DNA of 14,895 nucleotides from an uncultured Bacteroidales bacterium. Its GTDB lineage: Bacteria; Bacteroidota; Bacteroidia; Bacteroidales; Paludibacteraceae. Positions 1-6,758 of the stretch are shown one piece after another; within the stretch, counting starts at the first letter, position 1, and every line of letters starts with the position of its first letter. Both the position numbers and the translations under genes were made by a program. The notes under the pieces were generated by a model, which did not search any database, was not told the origin of the DNA, and saw only the letters and a program-made list of their open reading frames with translations. The DNA lies in NCBI GenBank assembly GCA_903912795.1, contig CAIWIS010000375.1, positions 1-14,895 of the forward strand, read 5' to 3'.

Positions 1-1862
1 ATAAACTCAACTAATTTTTTATTATTATAAAACAATTCCTTATGTCCATCGGCATTACCAGCATTTACAAAATGTAAAGTATCAATTTCGGTAGGTTTAA
101 TAATGGTTTGTAAATCGCATTCGGACATTAAATAATTACTCAAACCAATTTCGAATTCGGGTTCTACTTTAGAGCTTAATTTTGGCGAGAAAAAATCCAT
201 ATCCACCAACAAAACACGCTGACTTTTATTTGCAATGGCTGCGGCCATTTTCATACTAACAAGCGATTTACCATCCAACCGATCAGGACTCGAGATAACA
301 AAGGTTTTTAGTTCTTTAAGCTTCTGAATTTGACGCAGGTTAATAATAAGGTTACTCATATCGCTAGTAGAGCGGTATTTAGCACCAGTAATAGGATTTA
401 CAGTAACCAAAGCATTCTCGTTTTCAGAATAATGCTTTACAACACCCAACATAGGCGAAGCATAAAAGCGGTCGTAATCGTCAATTAGCATAATGCGATC
501 ATCAAGCATATCGTACACAAATACAATAAGCGATGCAATAACTAAACCAAGCAAAAATGCAAAAATGATGTAAAACATTATCCCTTTGTTAGCAATAAAT
601 ACCGAACTAGGATCGTCGACAAATACAAATCGGCTTAAACTGCCTTGCGATGTAGATTGTGTTTCGATGAGTTTATCATTCAGTTGTTTGATAGTCATGC
701 TTACCATTTCACGATTGCGCAATGTTTGTTGCTGCTCTTCGTTGATAGACCCAGGTAAGGTTTTAGCTTCGAGTTCAGCAATAATTCTTTCGAGCGATTT
801 AACTTTGGTATCCTCCGACACTTCTTGAATCTTATATTCCATTAACTTGCTCATTAACTGACCTTTTAATGGATTTTGAATCAAACTGCGAACCTCCATT
901 CGTTGTTGTAAGGTATCGCGAATCATGGTGCTAATTTGCTCAATATTCTGACGAATTTGTTTTACTTCGGGGTGATCCTCCTTGTTGCGTGTAAGCGAAC
1001 GAGCTAAATCCACCTCAAGATTCATTAACTGCACTTTAAGCGGTTCGGAAAAAGCCGATTCGTTAATAATAGTGCCATCTAAGTTTTTCAATTCATTTTC
1101 GGTACGTATACGAGCCGCCATAATAGAAGCCAAATTAACACGTGCATTCAATAAATCGGCTCTAAATTGATCAAGCGTTGTACTAATTTTTGCAAAATCA
1201 ATAATTTCTGTCCCTTTGGAGGCTCCTGTTTGACGGATAGAAATATCAATCTGATTTAATTTCTGATTATTTTGATTGATTTGATCGCCAAGATAAACAA
1301 CTAAGCGTTCGGAGTTCGAAACCTGATTCGAAAGCAATAACTCATTGAGCGACTTTACATAAGCACGAATCAAAATTGGTATATGCTCGTTATATTTACA
1401 TGAAATACTAATCAAATATACAGGGATACGGTCTTCTTTGCGTTTGTCAATAATACCCACAAACAACATAGATTTTAAATGCGATACCGAATAAGTCAAA
1501 CCAGAATTTTTAATCGTTGATTTAAGCACTTCGTCCGATTTCATAGCACTAAGCCAATAGTTTTTATCGAAATCCGATTTTACTACCGGTGCATCATCCA
1601 AACTCATGTATTCACGCATGGTTTCGTTGTAAAATACCTCATAGTTAGACTGATACACTTTGGGTTGTTTCAGAGCGTAAAGCAACACCAATAGTAGTAT
1701 TGCTACAAATACGCTCAAAAAAATCCATTTATGTATAAGTACTATTCTGAAAAACCGACTAAAAAAACTATTTAAATCCTGTTGTGGCTTTTTATAATTG
1801 CTATAAGGATATTTGTCGTTCAGCTCGTTATTTTCTTCAGTATTTATTTGATTAGCTGCCAT
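1..1862 (-). CDS. Wzc/GumC-like polysaccharide chain-length determinant with BY-kinase-type ATPase domain (partial, C-terminus off the left edge)
   Basis: The frame is open from an ATG at 1862 to the window edge, giving 620 complete codons. A short cytoplasmic N-terminus is followed by a first membrane helix at about residues 45-63, a long periplasmic part rich in heptad-like charged segments (about 170-410, likely coiled coil), a second membrane helix at about 428-450, and a cytoplasmic P-loop domain. This is the layout of Wzz/Wzc co-polymerases, which set the chain length of exported capsule, O-antigen or exopolysaccharide; many also autophosphorylate on a C-terminal tyrosine cluster. The Walker A' segment VLLVDMDFF (Asp554, Asp556) and a GLSNYL segment match bacterial tyrosine kinases. 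The Walker A region is odd: it reads SSPDRLDGKS (Lys532) where PGEGK[ST] is expected, so the glycine-rich turn is changed. The Pro-rich motif before helix 2 is also weak. It is the fifth gene of the operon, 49 bases after the aminotransferase. Kinase activity is uncertain; membership of the co-polymerase family is not. Confidence 0.88.
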   Translation of the reverse strand, partial: MAANQINTEENNELNDKYPYSNYKKPQQDLNSFFSRFFRIVLIHKWIFLSVFVAILLLVLLYALKQPKVYQSNYEVFYNETMREYMSLDDAPVVKSDFDKNYWLSAMKSDEVLKSTIKNSGLTYSVSHLKSMLFVGIIDKRKEDRIPVYLISISCKYNEHIPILIRAYVKSLNELLLSNQVSNSERLVVYLGDQINQNNQKLNQIDISIRQTGASKGTEIIDFAKISTTLDQFRADLLNARVNLASIMAARIRTENELKNLDGTIINESAFSEPLKVQLMNLEVDLARSLTRNKEDHPEVKQIRQNIEQISTMIRDTLQQRMEVRSLIQNPLKGQLMSKLMEYKIQEVSEDTKVKSLERIIAELEAKTLPGSINEEQQQTLRNREMVSMTIKQLNDKLIETQSTSQGSLSRFVFVDDPSSVFIANKGIMFYIIFAFLLGLVIASLIVFVYDMLDDRIMLIDDYDRFYASPMLGVVKHYSENENALVTVNPITGAKYRSTSDMSNLIINLRQIQKLKELKTFVISSPDRLDGKSLVSMKMAAAIANKSQRVLLVDMDFFSPKLSSKVEPEFEIGLSNYLMSECDLQTIIKPTEIDTLHFVNAGNADGHKELFYNNKKLVEF

Positions 1863-1911
1863 TTAATTAATTTTTAAGTGTAAAAAACAAATGCTTGTTA
1901 CAATTTAGTTA

Positions 1912-3174
1912 TTAAAGTTCTTCATTGCTTACATTATACAAAATGCTCGATACTTTTTCCACTGAATTTGGACGATAGCGCAAATCTCTGTTTTTAATAC
2001 GTGCATATTTATTCTTATTTACTGGAGGATAATCAGTTAAGATTAAATCAACAATAAAATAAATATCTTCGATGGTTAAACCCACACCTGAAGGTATACA
2101 AAGTCCATTTTTAAATAAATTTTCGGAAACATTGTTACCATAATAAGGTAAGTGAGCAAATACTGGTTGCATGTGCATAGGTTTCCACAACGGGCGAGTT
2201 TCTACATTATTTTGTTCCAAAAGTATTCTTATTTCATCGGCATTTTTTCCAAATTTACGTTCGTCAATTAATATACATGTTAACCAAAAGTTCGATTCAA
2301 AATCATCGCTAGGATTTTCCTGAACTGTAATACCTTGTACTCCACTCAATAATTTAGAGTAAAGTTTATGATTGCGTCGGCGAGCTTCAACAAACGAATC
2401 CAATGCCATCATTTGTCCACAACCAATACCTGCACTTACATTGCTCATGCGGTAATTGTAGCCCACTTCGTTATGTTGATAATACACTTCGTTTTCGCGG
2501 GCTTGAGTAGCCAGGAACAAGGTTTTTTTAGCTGTAGTTTCGCATGGACAAATAAGAGCACCACCACCCGAAGTTGTAATTATTTTATTGCCATTGAATG
2601 ATAATGAACCAAAATCGCCAAATGTTCCACATTTTTGGTTTTTATAAGTAGATCCTAGCGCTTCGCAAGCATCTTCGACAACTGGTATACTGTAACGATT
2701 AGCTATTTCCATTATTTTGTCGATTTGTGCAGGCATGCCATATAAGTCAACAAAAAGAATAGCTTTTGGTAAAACACCCGTAATAGCCAATCGCGAGCGA
2801 ATAGCTTCTTCGAGCATAACAGGGCACATATTCCAAGTAAGGTTTTCGCTATCAACAAATACAGGTTTTGCGCCCAGATAAGTTATTACATTGGCTGTAG
2901 CCGCAAATGTAAAAGTCTGACAAAGCACTTCGTCGCCAGCACCAACACCTAATTGTAACAATGCCAAATGCAATGCAGCAGTACCAGTATTGAGTGCTAC
3001 TACGCTTTTACAGTTGTCTTCTTCAGGTGCTACAAAATTTTTCAAACGACTTTCAAAATCTGTAACATTGGGTCCCAGTGGAGCTATCCAGTTTGTGTCA
3101 AAAGCACTTTGAATAAATTGCATTTCGTATCCGCTCATTTGAGCTAAGGATAACCAAATTTTGTCTCGTTTCAT
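1912..3174 (-). CDS. DegT/DnrJ/EryC1/StrS-family PLP aminotransferase, PglE-type (UDP-4-amino-4,6-dideoxy-N-acetyl-sugar formation)
   Basis: This 420-residue protein is a fold-type I sugar aminotransferase. The family transfers an amino group from glutamate to a nucleotide-linked 4-keto-6-deoxy sugar. The PLP lysine is Lys197 in SFNGNKIITTSGGG, the cofactor-binding acidic pair is Glu167-Asp168 in VVEDACEALGS, and the substrate-side motifs TQARE, YNYRMSN and ETRPLWKPMHMQPVF are all present. These motifs, recalled from memory, match Campylobacter PglE, which makes UDP-2-acetamido-4-amino-2,4,6-trideoxyglucose, closely. LegC- or PseC-type specificity cannot be ruled out. The catalytic part ends near residue 381; residues 382-420 are a basic tail not expected in PglE. 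It follows the KAS III gene by 31 bases and is preceded by a 5' leader that resembles the one before the acyl carrier protein gene. In this operon it probably supplies the amino sugar that is later N-acylated and built into surface polysaccharide. Confidence 0.88.
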   Translation of the reverse strand: MKRDKIWLSLAQMSGYEMQFIQSAFDTNWIAPLGPNVTDFESRLKNFVAPEEDNCKSVVALNTGTAALHLALLQLGVGAGDEVLCQTFTFAATANVITYLGAKPVFVDSENLTWNMCPVMLEEAIRSRLAITGVLPKAILFVDLYGMPAQIDKIMEIANRYSIPVVEDACEALGSTYKNQKCGTFGDFGSLSFNGNKIITTSGGGALICPCETTAKKTLFLATQARENEVYYQHNEVGYNYRMSNVSAGIGCGQMMALDSFVEARRRNHKLYSKLLSGVQGITVQENPSDDFESNFWLTCILIDERKFGKNADEIRILLEQNNVETRPLWKPMHMQPVFAHLPYYGNNVSENLFKNGLCIPSGVGLTIEDIYFIVDLILTDYPPVNKNKYARIKNRDLRYRPNSVEKVSSILYNVSNEEL

Positions 3175-3205
3175 AACCCTAATTTTTTAGTAAATTATCA
3201 AATTC

Positions 3206-4264
3206 TTATACTTCTATCATCTCACTTATGTGGCAATCGCTAACATTTATAATAGCTGATGCCCATGTCATACCTACACCAAACGCACTGAGGAACAATG
3301 TTTTTTGCGAATCCAACTTGTTTTTTAATTCGCTCACAATTGTCAAAGGAACCGAAACCGATGAAGTGTTTCCATATTTTTCTAAAGTCGACGGCAATTT
3401 GTCGATATCTAATTTTAATTTCTTTGCCAAATAACCATTAATAAAACTATTGGCTTGATGAAAAACGAAATAATCAACAGCATCCTTTTCAACACCAGCA
3501 TAATTAAAAATAAGGTTGTAATCTTTTGGTATCTCGCGAATTACAAAATTAAAAACGTCGCCACCATTCATATAACCTTGTTCGTCGGAGCGTATATTAC
3601 CAAATTCATCCACCACTTTCTCAACTACTGTTTCGGCACTCGATGGATTACGATATCCACCGGCATTAATTTTTATCAAATCCTCGCGCGATCCATCTGA
3701 ATTGAATGAGAAACAGCTTTTACCAAATTTTTCATTGCATTCAATCAAAGCAGCTACGCCAGCATCGCCAAAAATAAAAGCAGTGCGACGATCTTTTTTT
3801 GAATATACCTTCGAACGAGTTTCACCATCAAGTATCAAGGCTTTGCGAATACAACCAGTCTGCATCAATCCATAAACCACACTTAAACCATAAATAAATG
3901 CCGAACAACCCAAATTAATATCAAAAGCCATGGTTGTTGAAGCAAGTTTCAAGCGTTCCTGAAGAATAATTGAAGTAGCTGGCATCCTATAATCGGGAGT
4001 TTGCGAAATAAAAACCAATAAATCAATTTCCGAACGATCAATAATATTATCGGCAATTAGTTTTTCGGCAGCAGCAAAACACAAATCCGATGCACAAGTA
4101 TCAGCATTAGCAAATCTACGTTCCACAATCCCAATTTTATCAACCACATCCTTTACTTCCTCCGAAGTAAAAAACTCTGTATATTCGTAATTTTTAATCA
4201 CATTACTGGGCACTGCACCACTTAATGCGCTAATTCCTATATTATTAAATGTAATAAGTGCCAT
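3206..4264 (-). CDS. Beta-ketoacyl-ACP synthase III (KAS III/FabH family), polysaccharide-cluster type
   Basis: This 352-residue protein has the thiolase-fold layout and the KAS III triad: Cys120 in INLGCSAF, His269 in VFHQAN and Asn299 in KYGNTSS. A C-terminal GVGMTWAS segment matches the glycine-rich strand that closes the active site. KAS III enzymes join an acyl-CoA or acyl starter to malonyl-ACP to give a 3-ketoacyl-ACP. The gene sits 6 bases after the SDR gene and shares an operon with an acyl carrier protein and a sugar aminotransferase. It is therefore more likely a dedicated enzyme for a polysaccharide acyl substituent than the housekeeping FabH. It could also act as an acyltransferase, since some KAS III homologues form ester or amide bonds; the sequence alone does not decide this. 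The ATG at 4264 gives a normal family N-terminus. Confidence 0.9.
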   Translation of the reverse strand: MALITFNNIGISALSGAVPSNVIKNYEYTEFFTSEEVKDVVDKIGIVERRFANADTCASDLCFAAAEKLIADNIIDRSEIDLLVFISQTPDYRMPATSIILQERLKLASTTMAFDINLGCSAFIYGLSVVYGLMQTGCIRKALILDGETRSKVYSKKDRRTAFIFGDAGVAALIECNEKFGKSCFSFNSDGSREDLIKINAGGYRNPSSAETVVEKVVDEFGNIRSDEQGYMNGGDVFNFVIREIPKDYNLIFNYAGVEKDAVDYFVFHQANSFINGYLAKKLKLDIDKLPSTLEKYGNTSSVSVPLTIVSELKNKLDSQKTLFLSAFGVGMTWASAIINVSDCHISEMIEV

Positions 4265-4270
4265 AATTCA

Positions 4271-5014
4271 TTAAATTAAAGAAATTCCACCATCAATCAC
4301 TAAATCAGTACCTGTAATCCATACCGAAGCATCTGACAATAAATAAATTGCACTATAGGCAATTTCTTCTGGATTTCCGTAGCGTCCTAACGGGTAACGT
4401 TGTTCGTCTTTTTTATAATCTTCATCGCTCAAAGGGCCTACTTCGGTTAAACCTGTGTGAACCATTCCTGGTTGTATTGTATTAACACGAATTTTTTTAG
4501 AAGCCAGTTCCAATGCCAACACTTTCGAAAACGACGACAAACCACCCTTTGAAGCACTATATACACCATCGCCAATACTTGAATGAAAAGCAGCTATTGA
4601 AGAAACGAATACTATTGATGCACCAAAATTTATTTTTTTTGCTTTTAACAAGGCTTTTGCAAGCATTATAGGAGCTTTTAAATTGGTGTTTAGTATCATA
4701 TCCATGTCCATTTCCTTGATATATTGTGTAATCATGCGGCGATTAATGCCTGCATTACTTACAATTCCATCAAGTATTGGCAATTCGGAAACTAGTTTTT
4801 CAACGTCCTGTAAGCTAGTAATATCCGACACCAACATTTTGTGGCCTTCGCCATTCATCATTTCAAGTGTTTGGGTCAATGCCGCTGCATTGCGTCCTGT
4901 AAAGTAAACCTCTGCTCCCATTTTTGAACAAGCAATTGCCATAGAGCGACCAATACCCGACGAAGCGCCAGTAATTAATATTCGTTTGCTTGCTATGGAA
5001 AAAGGATTGTTCAT
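4271..5014 (-). CDS. Short-chain dehydrogenase/reductase, FabG-like 3-ketoacyl reductase
   Basis: This 247-residue protein is a classical SDR. The dinucleotide-binding motif TGASSGIG lies at residues 15-22, NAG at 87-89, and the catalytic set is Asn110, Ser139, Tyr152 and Lys156 (YSASK). The Ser-Tyr spacing of 13 is the same as in E. coli FabG. Length and the C-terminal DGG segment also fit FabG-like reductases, and Arg41 after the second strand suggests NADPH. Between an acyl carrier protein gene (13 bases upstream) and a KAS III gene (6 bases downstream), the likely job is reduction of a 3-ketoacyl-ACP to a 3-hydroxyacyl-ACP. A sugar oxidoreductase role is the main alternative. Confidence 0.88.
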   Translation of the reverse strand: MNNPFSIASKRILITGASSGIGRSMAIACSKMGAEVYFTGRNAAALTQTLEMMNGEGHKMLVSDITSLQDVEKLVSELPILDGIVSNAGINRRMITQYIKEMDMDMILNTNLKAPIMLAKALLKAKKINFGASIVFVSSIAAFHSSIGDGVYSASKGGLSSFSKVLALELASKKIRVNTIQPGMVHTGLTEVGPLSDEDYKKDEQRYPLGRYGNPEEIAYSAIYLLSDASVWITGTDLVIDGGISLI

Positions 5015-5027
5015 GAGATTTTTTATT

Positions 5028-5255
5028 TTAAGATTGAAGTTTTTTTATTGTTTCAATGATTTCAGCATTAGTTTTCAACTGTTTAAAGTCACGTCCTTCA
5101 ATTATTACGTCAAATTCTTCATCAATCATTGCTATCAGCGACAAAAAAACCAACGAATTCCACTCTTCATAATCCCGAAAATTATCTTCCAACAATAACT
5201 CTCTGTCCGTAATTTCAAGTACTTCCTTGAACATCGTTAAAAATTTCGCTTCCAT
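5028..5255 (-). CDS. Acyl carrier protein
   Basis: This acidic 75-residue protein has the length and helical pattern of acyl carrier proteins. The phosphopantetheine site is Ser34 in EWNSLVFLSL; the usual DSL triplet is NSL here, a change seen in some stand-alone carriers from specialised pathways. It is the first gene of the polysaccharide operon and is followed after 13 bases by the SDR. It probably carries the growing short acyl chain between the KAS III and the reductase, and then to an N- or O-acyltransferase that is not in this window. It is unlikely to be the main fatty-acid ACP, which normally has DSL and sits next to fabF. Confidence 0.87.
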   Translation of the reverse strand: MEAKFLTMFKEVLEITDRELLLEDNFRDYEEWNSLVFLSLIAMIDEEFDVIIEGRDFKQLKTNAEIIETIKKLQS

Positions 5256-5416
5256 AATTCTTAAATTTTAGTAAATTAGTGTGTGTGTAAATAAGCTTGT
5301 TTTCCAAATTATGATTTCAAATATTTAATCATTTATTGCTCTTGAAAAATTCAGCTATTTTGTACTGCTAAAATTAATGAATATAAAATATATTGGTACA
5401 ACTAACACATTGTAGC

Positions 5417-5471
5417 ACTTGTAATACGACTCTGTAGTAACTACTACAAATAGGCTCATGTACTTGTAATA
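5417..5471. promoter_or_regulatory. Palindrome TGTAGTAACTACTACA flanked by direct repeats ACTTGTAATA; possible operator or leader hairpin
   Basis: Positions 5433-5448 hold two perfect 7-base arms (TGTAGTA/TACTACA) around a two-base centre. Identical 10-base copies of ACTTGTAATA lie at 5417-5426 and 5462-5471, 45 bases apart, which is near four helical turns. The layout looks like a protein-binding site. If the promoter at 5487-5518 is right, the palindrome is in the transcribed leader and could instead form a 6-base-pair RNA hairpin with a 4-base loop. No regulator can be named. Confidence 0.4.
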
Positions 5472-5486
5472 GATAGTTTAATTCAA

Positions 5487-5518
5487 CAAATGTATCTGTC
5501 TGAGAATGCATTTTCGAA
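5487..5518 (-). promoter_or_regulatory. Putative Bacteroidota-type promoter for the polysaccharide operon
   Basis: Read on the minus strand, 5494-5487 is TACATTTG, a perfect match to the TAnnTTTG -7 element, and the only perfect match I found on this strand in the intergenic region. A weak -33 element (TTCG for TTTG) lies 20 bases upstream at 5518-5515. Transcription would start near 5480, giving a leader of about 225 bases before the acyl carrier protein gene that includes the palindrome at 5433-5448. Confidence 0.45.
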
Positions 5519-5867
5519 GCTTTATGTATAAGTTTATTTTTGTTTATTACAATTGTATAGTTTAAATGACTCCCCAAATAATAAGTCAACCAGCGTCAAT
5601 ATAACATCATTTAACTATAAAATTCAATTATTTAACCCTTTAAGATGCTGTATAGCTTATATAATTCGAAAATATTGGAATTTTTACGACAGGCACTCTA
5701 AAACTTTGAACTACAAAAAATGGCTTATTTTAAAATGTGATTTTGCTATTAGTTGATTTTTCGATTATTTCGACAGCACTTAGTAAGGGTATTTTTTAAA
5801 GTCAATAATTTTTTAATCTATATTTTGATTACTTTTACATTTCATTTTTCAACTAGACAAAACGGAT

Positions 5868-6632
5868 ATGATAATAATAATTTCGCCTGCCAAAATTCAA
5901 AACTTTAAACCCCATCAATTCACAGAAAAACATACACTTCCTGTTTTTATGAAAGAGGCAAAAAAATTGGTGGATTTGATGCGCGAATTAGAACCTACTG
6001 AATTAAGTAAGTTACTGGAAATAAACACTAAACTCACCGATTTGAATTACGATCGGTTTTTCAATTGGCACTTGCCCTTTACACCTCAGAATGCAAAACA
6101 AGCTGCTTTTGTATTTGATGGAGAAGTTTTCAGAGGATTGCAAGCAAGTAGCTTAACGCCCGAAGAATTAGAATATGCTCAACAACATTTAGTGATTTTA
6201 TCAGGATTATATGGAGCTCTACGCCCACTCGATTTGATTCAACCATATAGATTAGACGTAAGTTCGGCACTCCAAAATGAGTTTGGAAAAGATTTGTATC
6301 CATTTTGGCAACAAAAAGTGACTAATTTTGTATTGCAACAAATGAAAGACACAAACTCGCAAACAATTATCAACTTAGCTTCGTCGGAGTATATTAAAAC
6401 ACTCTTATTGAAAGGAAAAAAAATCCATAAAATTGACATTGAATTTTATGAATACAAAAACGACAAGTTCAAGCAAATTGTTATCTATACCAAAAAAGCA
6501 CGTGGTTTAATGGCACGATTTCTGTTAAAAAACAAAATTGTTGAAGTGGAAGATATTAAAGGATTTAACGACGAAGGCTATTGGTTTTATCCTCAACTTT
6601 CGAATGAAAATAAGTTTGTGTTTGTGAGGTGA
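5868..6632 (+). CDS. yaaA: Peroxide stress protein YaaA (DUF328/UPF0246)
   Basis: This 254-residue protein matches the YaaA family over its full length; E. coli YaaA is of similar size. Visible family motifs are ISPAK at the N-terminus, FDGEVFRGLQA, the highly conserved SGLYGALRPLDLIQPYRL, NLASSEY and KKARGLMARF, with GFNDEGYWF near the C-terminus. In E. coli YaaA lowers free iron and limits DNA and protein damage during peroxide stress, and is OxyR-controlled. It is a cytosolic DNA-binding fold protein with no known enzyme reaction. Here it is a single-gene unit, divergent from the polysaccharide operon and ended by a strong hairpin. No link to its neighbours is apparent, and no OxyR-like site was recognised. 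Confidence 0.95.
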   Translation: MIIIISPAKIQNFKPHQFTEKHTLPVFMKEAKKLVDLMRELEPTELSKLLEINTKLTDLNYDRFFNWHLPFTPQNAKQAAFVFDGEVFRGLQASSLTPEELEYAQQHLVILSGLYGALRPLDLIQPYRLDVSSALQNEFGKDLYPFWQQKVTNFVLQQMKDTNSQTIINLASSEYIKTLLLKGKKIHKIDIEFYEYKNDKFKQIVIYTKKARGLMARFLLKNKIVEVEDIKGFNDEGYWFYPQLSNENKFVFVR

Positions 6633-6648
6633 AGAAGATTTTTAGAAC

Positions 6649-6667
6649 AAAGAGCAAAGAGCAAAGA
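6649..6667 (+). repeat. Short tandem repeat of AAAGAGC (2.7 copies) after yaaA
   Basis: AAAGAGC AAAGAGC AAAGA lies 16 bases after the yaaA stop and before the terminator. It is a 7-base low-complexity repeat with no coding role and no known function. Confidence 0.7.
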
Positions 6668-6692
6668 TATTTAAGATTATAGACGAAGCATT

Positions 6693-6730
6693 AAAAAAGC
6701 CGCTGTGAATATACTCACAGCGACTTTTTT
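6693..6730. terminator. Bidirectional intrinsic terminator between yaaA and the oxidase operon
   Basis: A perfect 8-base-pair stem, CGCTGTGA at 6701-6708 and TCACAGCG at 6715-6722, encloses a 6-base loop. It is flanked by AAAAAAG (6693-6699) and CTTTTTT (6724-6730), which extend the pairing past one mismatch. The U-tract is present in both directions, so it can end yaaA on the plus strand and the subunit I transcript on the minus strand, whose stop codon is about 30 bases away. Confidence 0.92.
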
Positions 6731-6758
6731 ATTTTAGAACAATTTTATCTACATGCAA

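Larger units (their letters stand above)
5256..5867. other. 612-base intergenic region between the divergent polysaccharide operon and yaaA
   Basis: The region is very AT-rich and holds no convincing gene. Two short frames (minus strand 5374-5589, plus strand 5553-5756) have compositions unlike real proteins. It contains a promoter-like site for the minus-strand operon, a perfect palindrome at 5433-5448 between two copies of ACTTGTAATA, and a GT dinucleotide run at 5279-5288, 23 bases upstream of the acyl carrier protein start. No tRNA-like fold or strong terminator was seen. The yaaA promoter is not clear; TATATTTTG at 5820-5828 is one base longer than the expected -7 pattern. Confidence 0.6.

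Noticed and set aside
5374..5756. Two short open frames (minus strand 5374-5589; plus strand 5553-5756) in the intergenic region
   Set aside because: They overlap, show no recognisable domain, have odd composition rich in Tyr, Asn and Cys, and cover the palindrome and promoter-like site. They are most likely chance frames.
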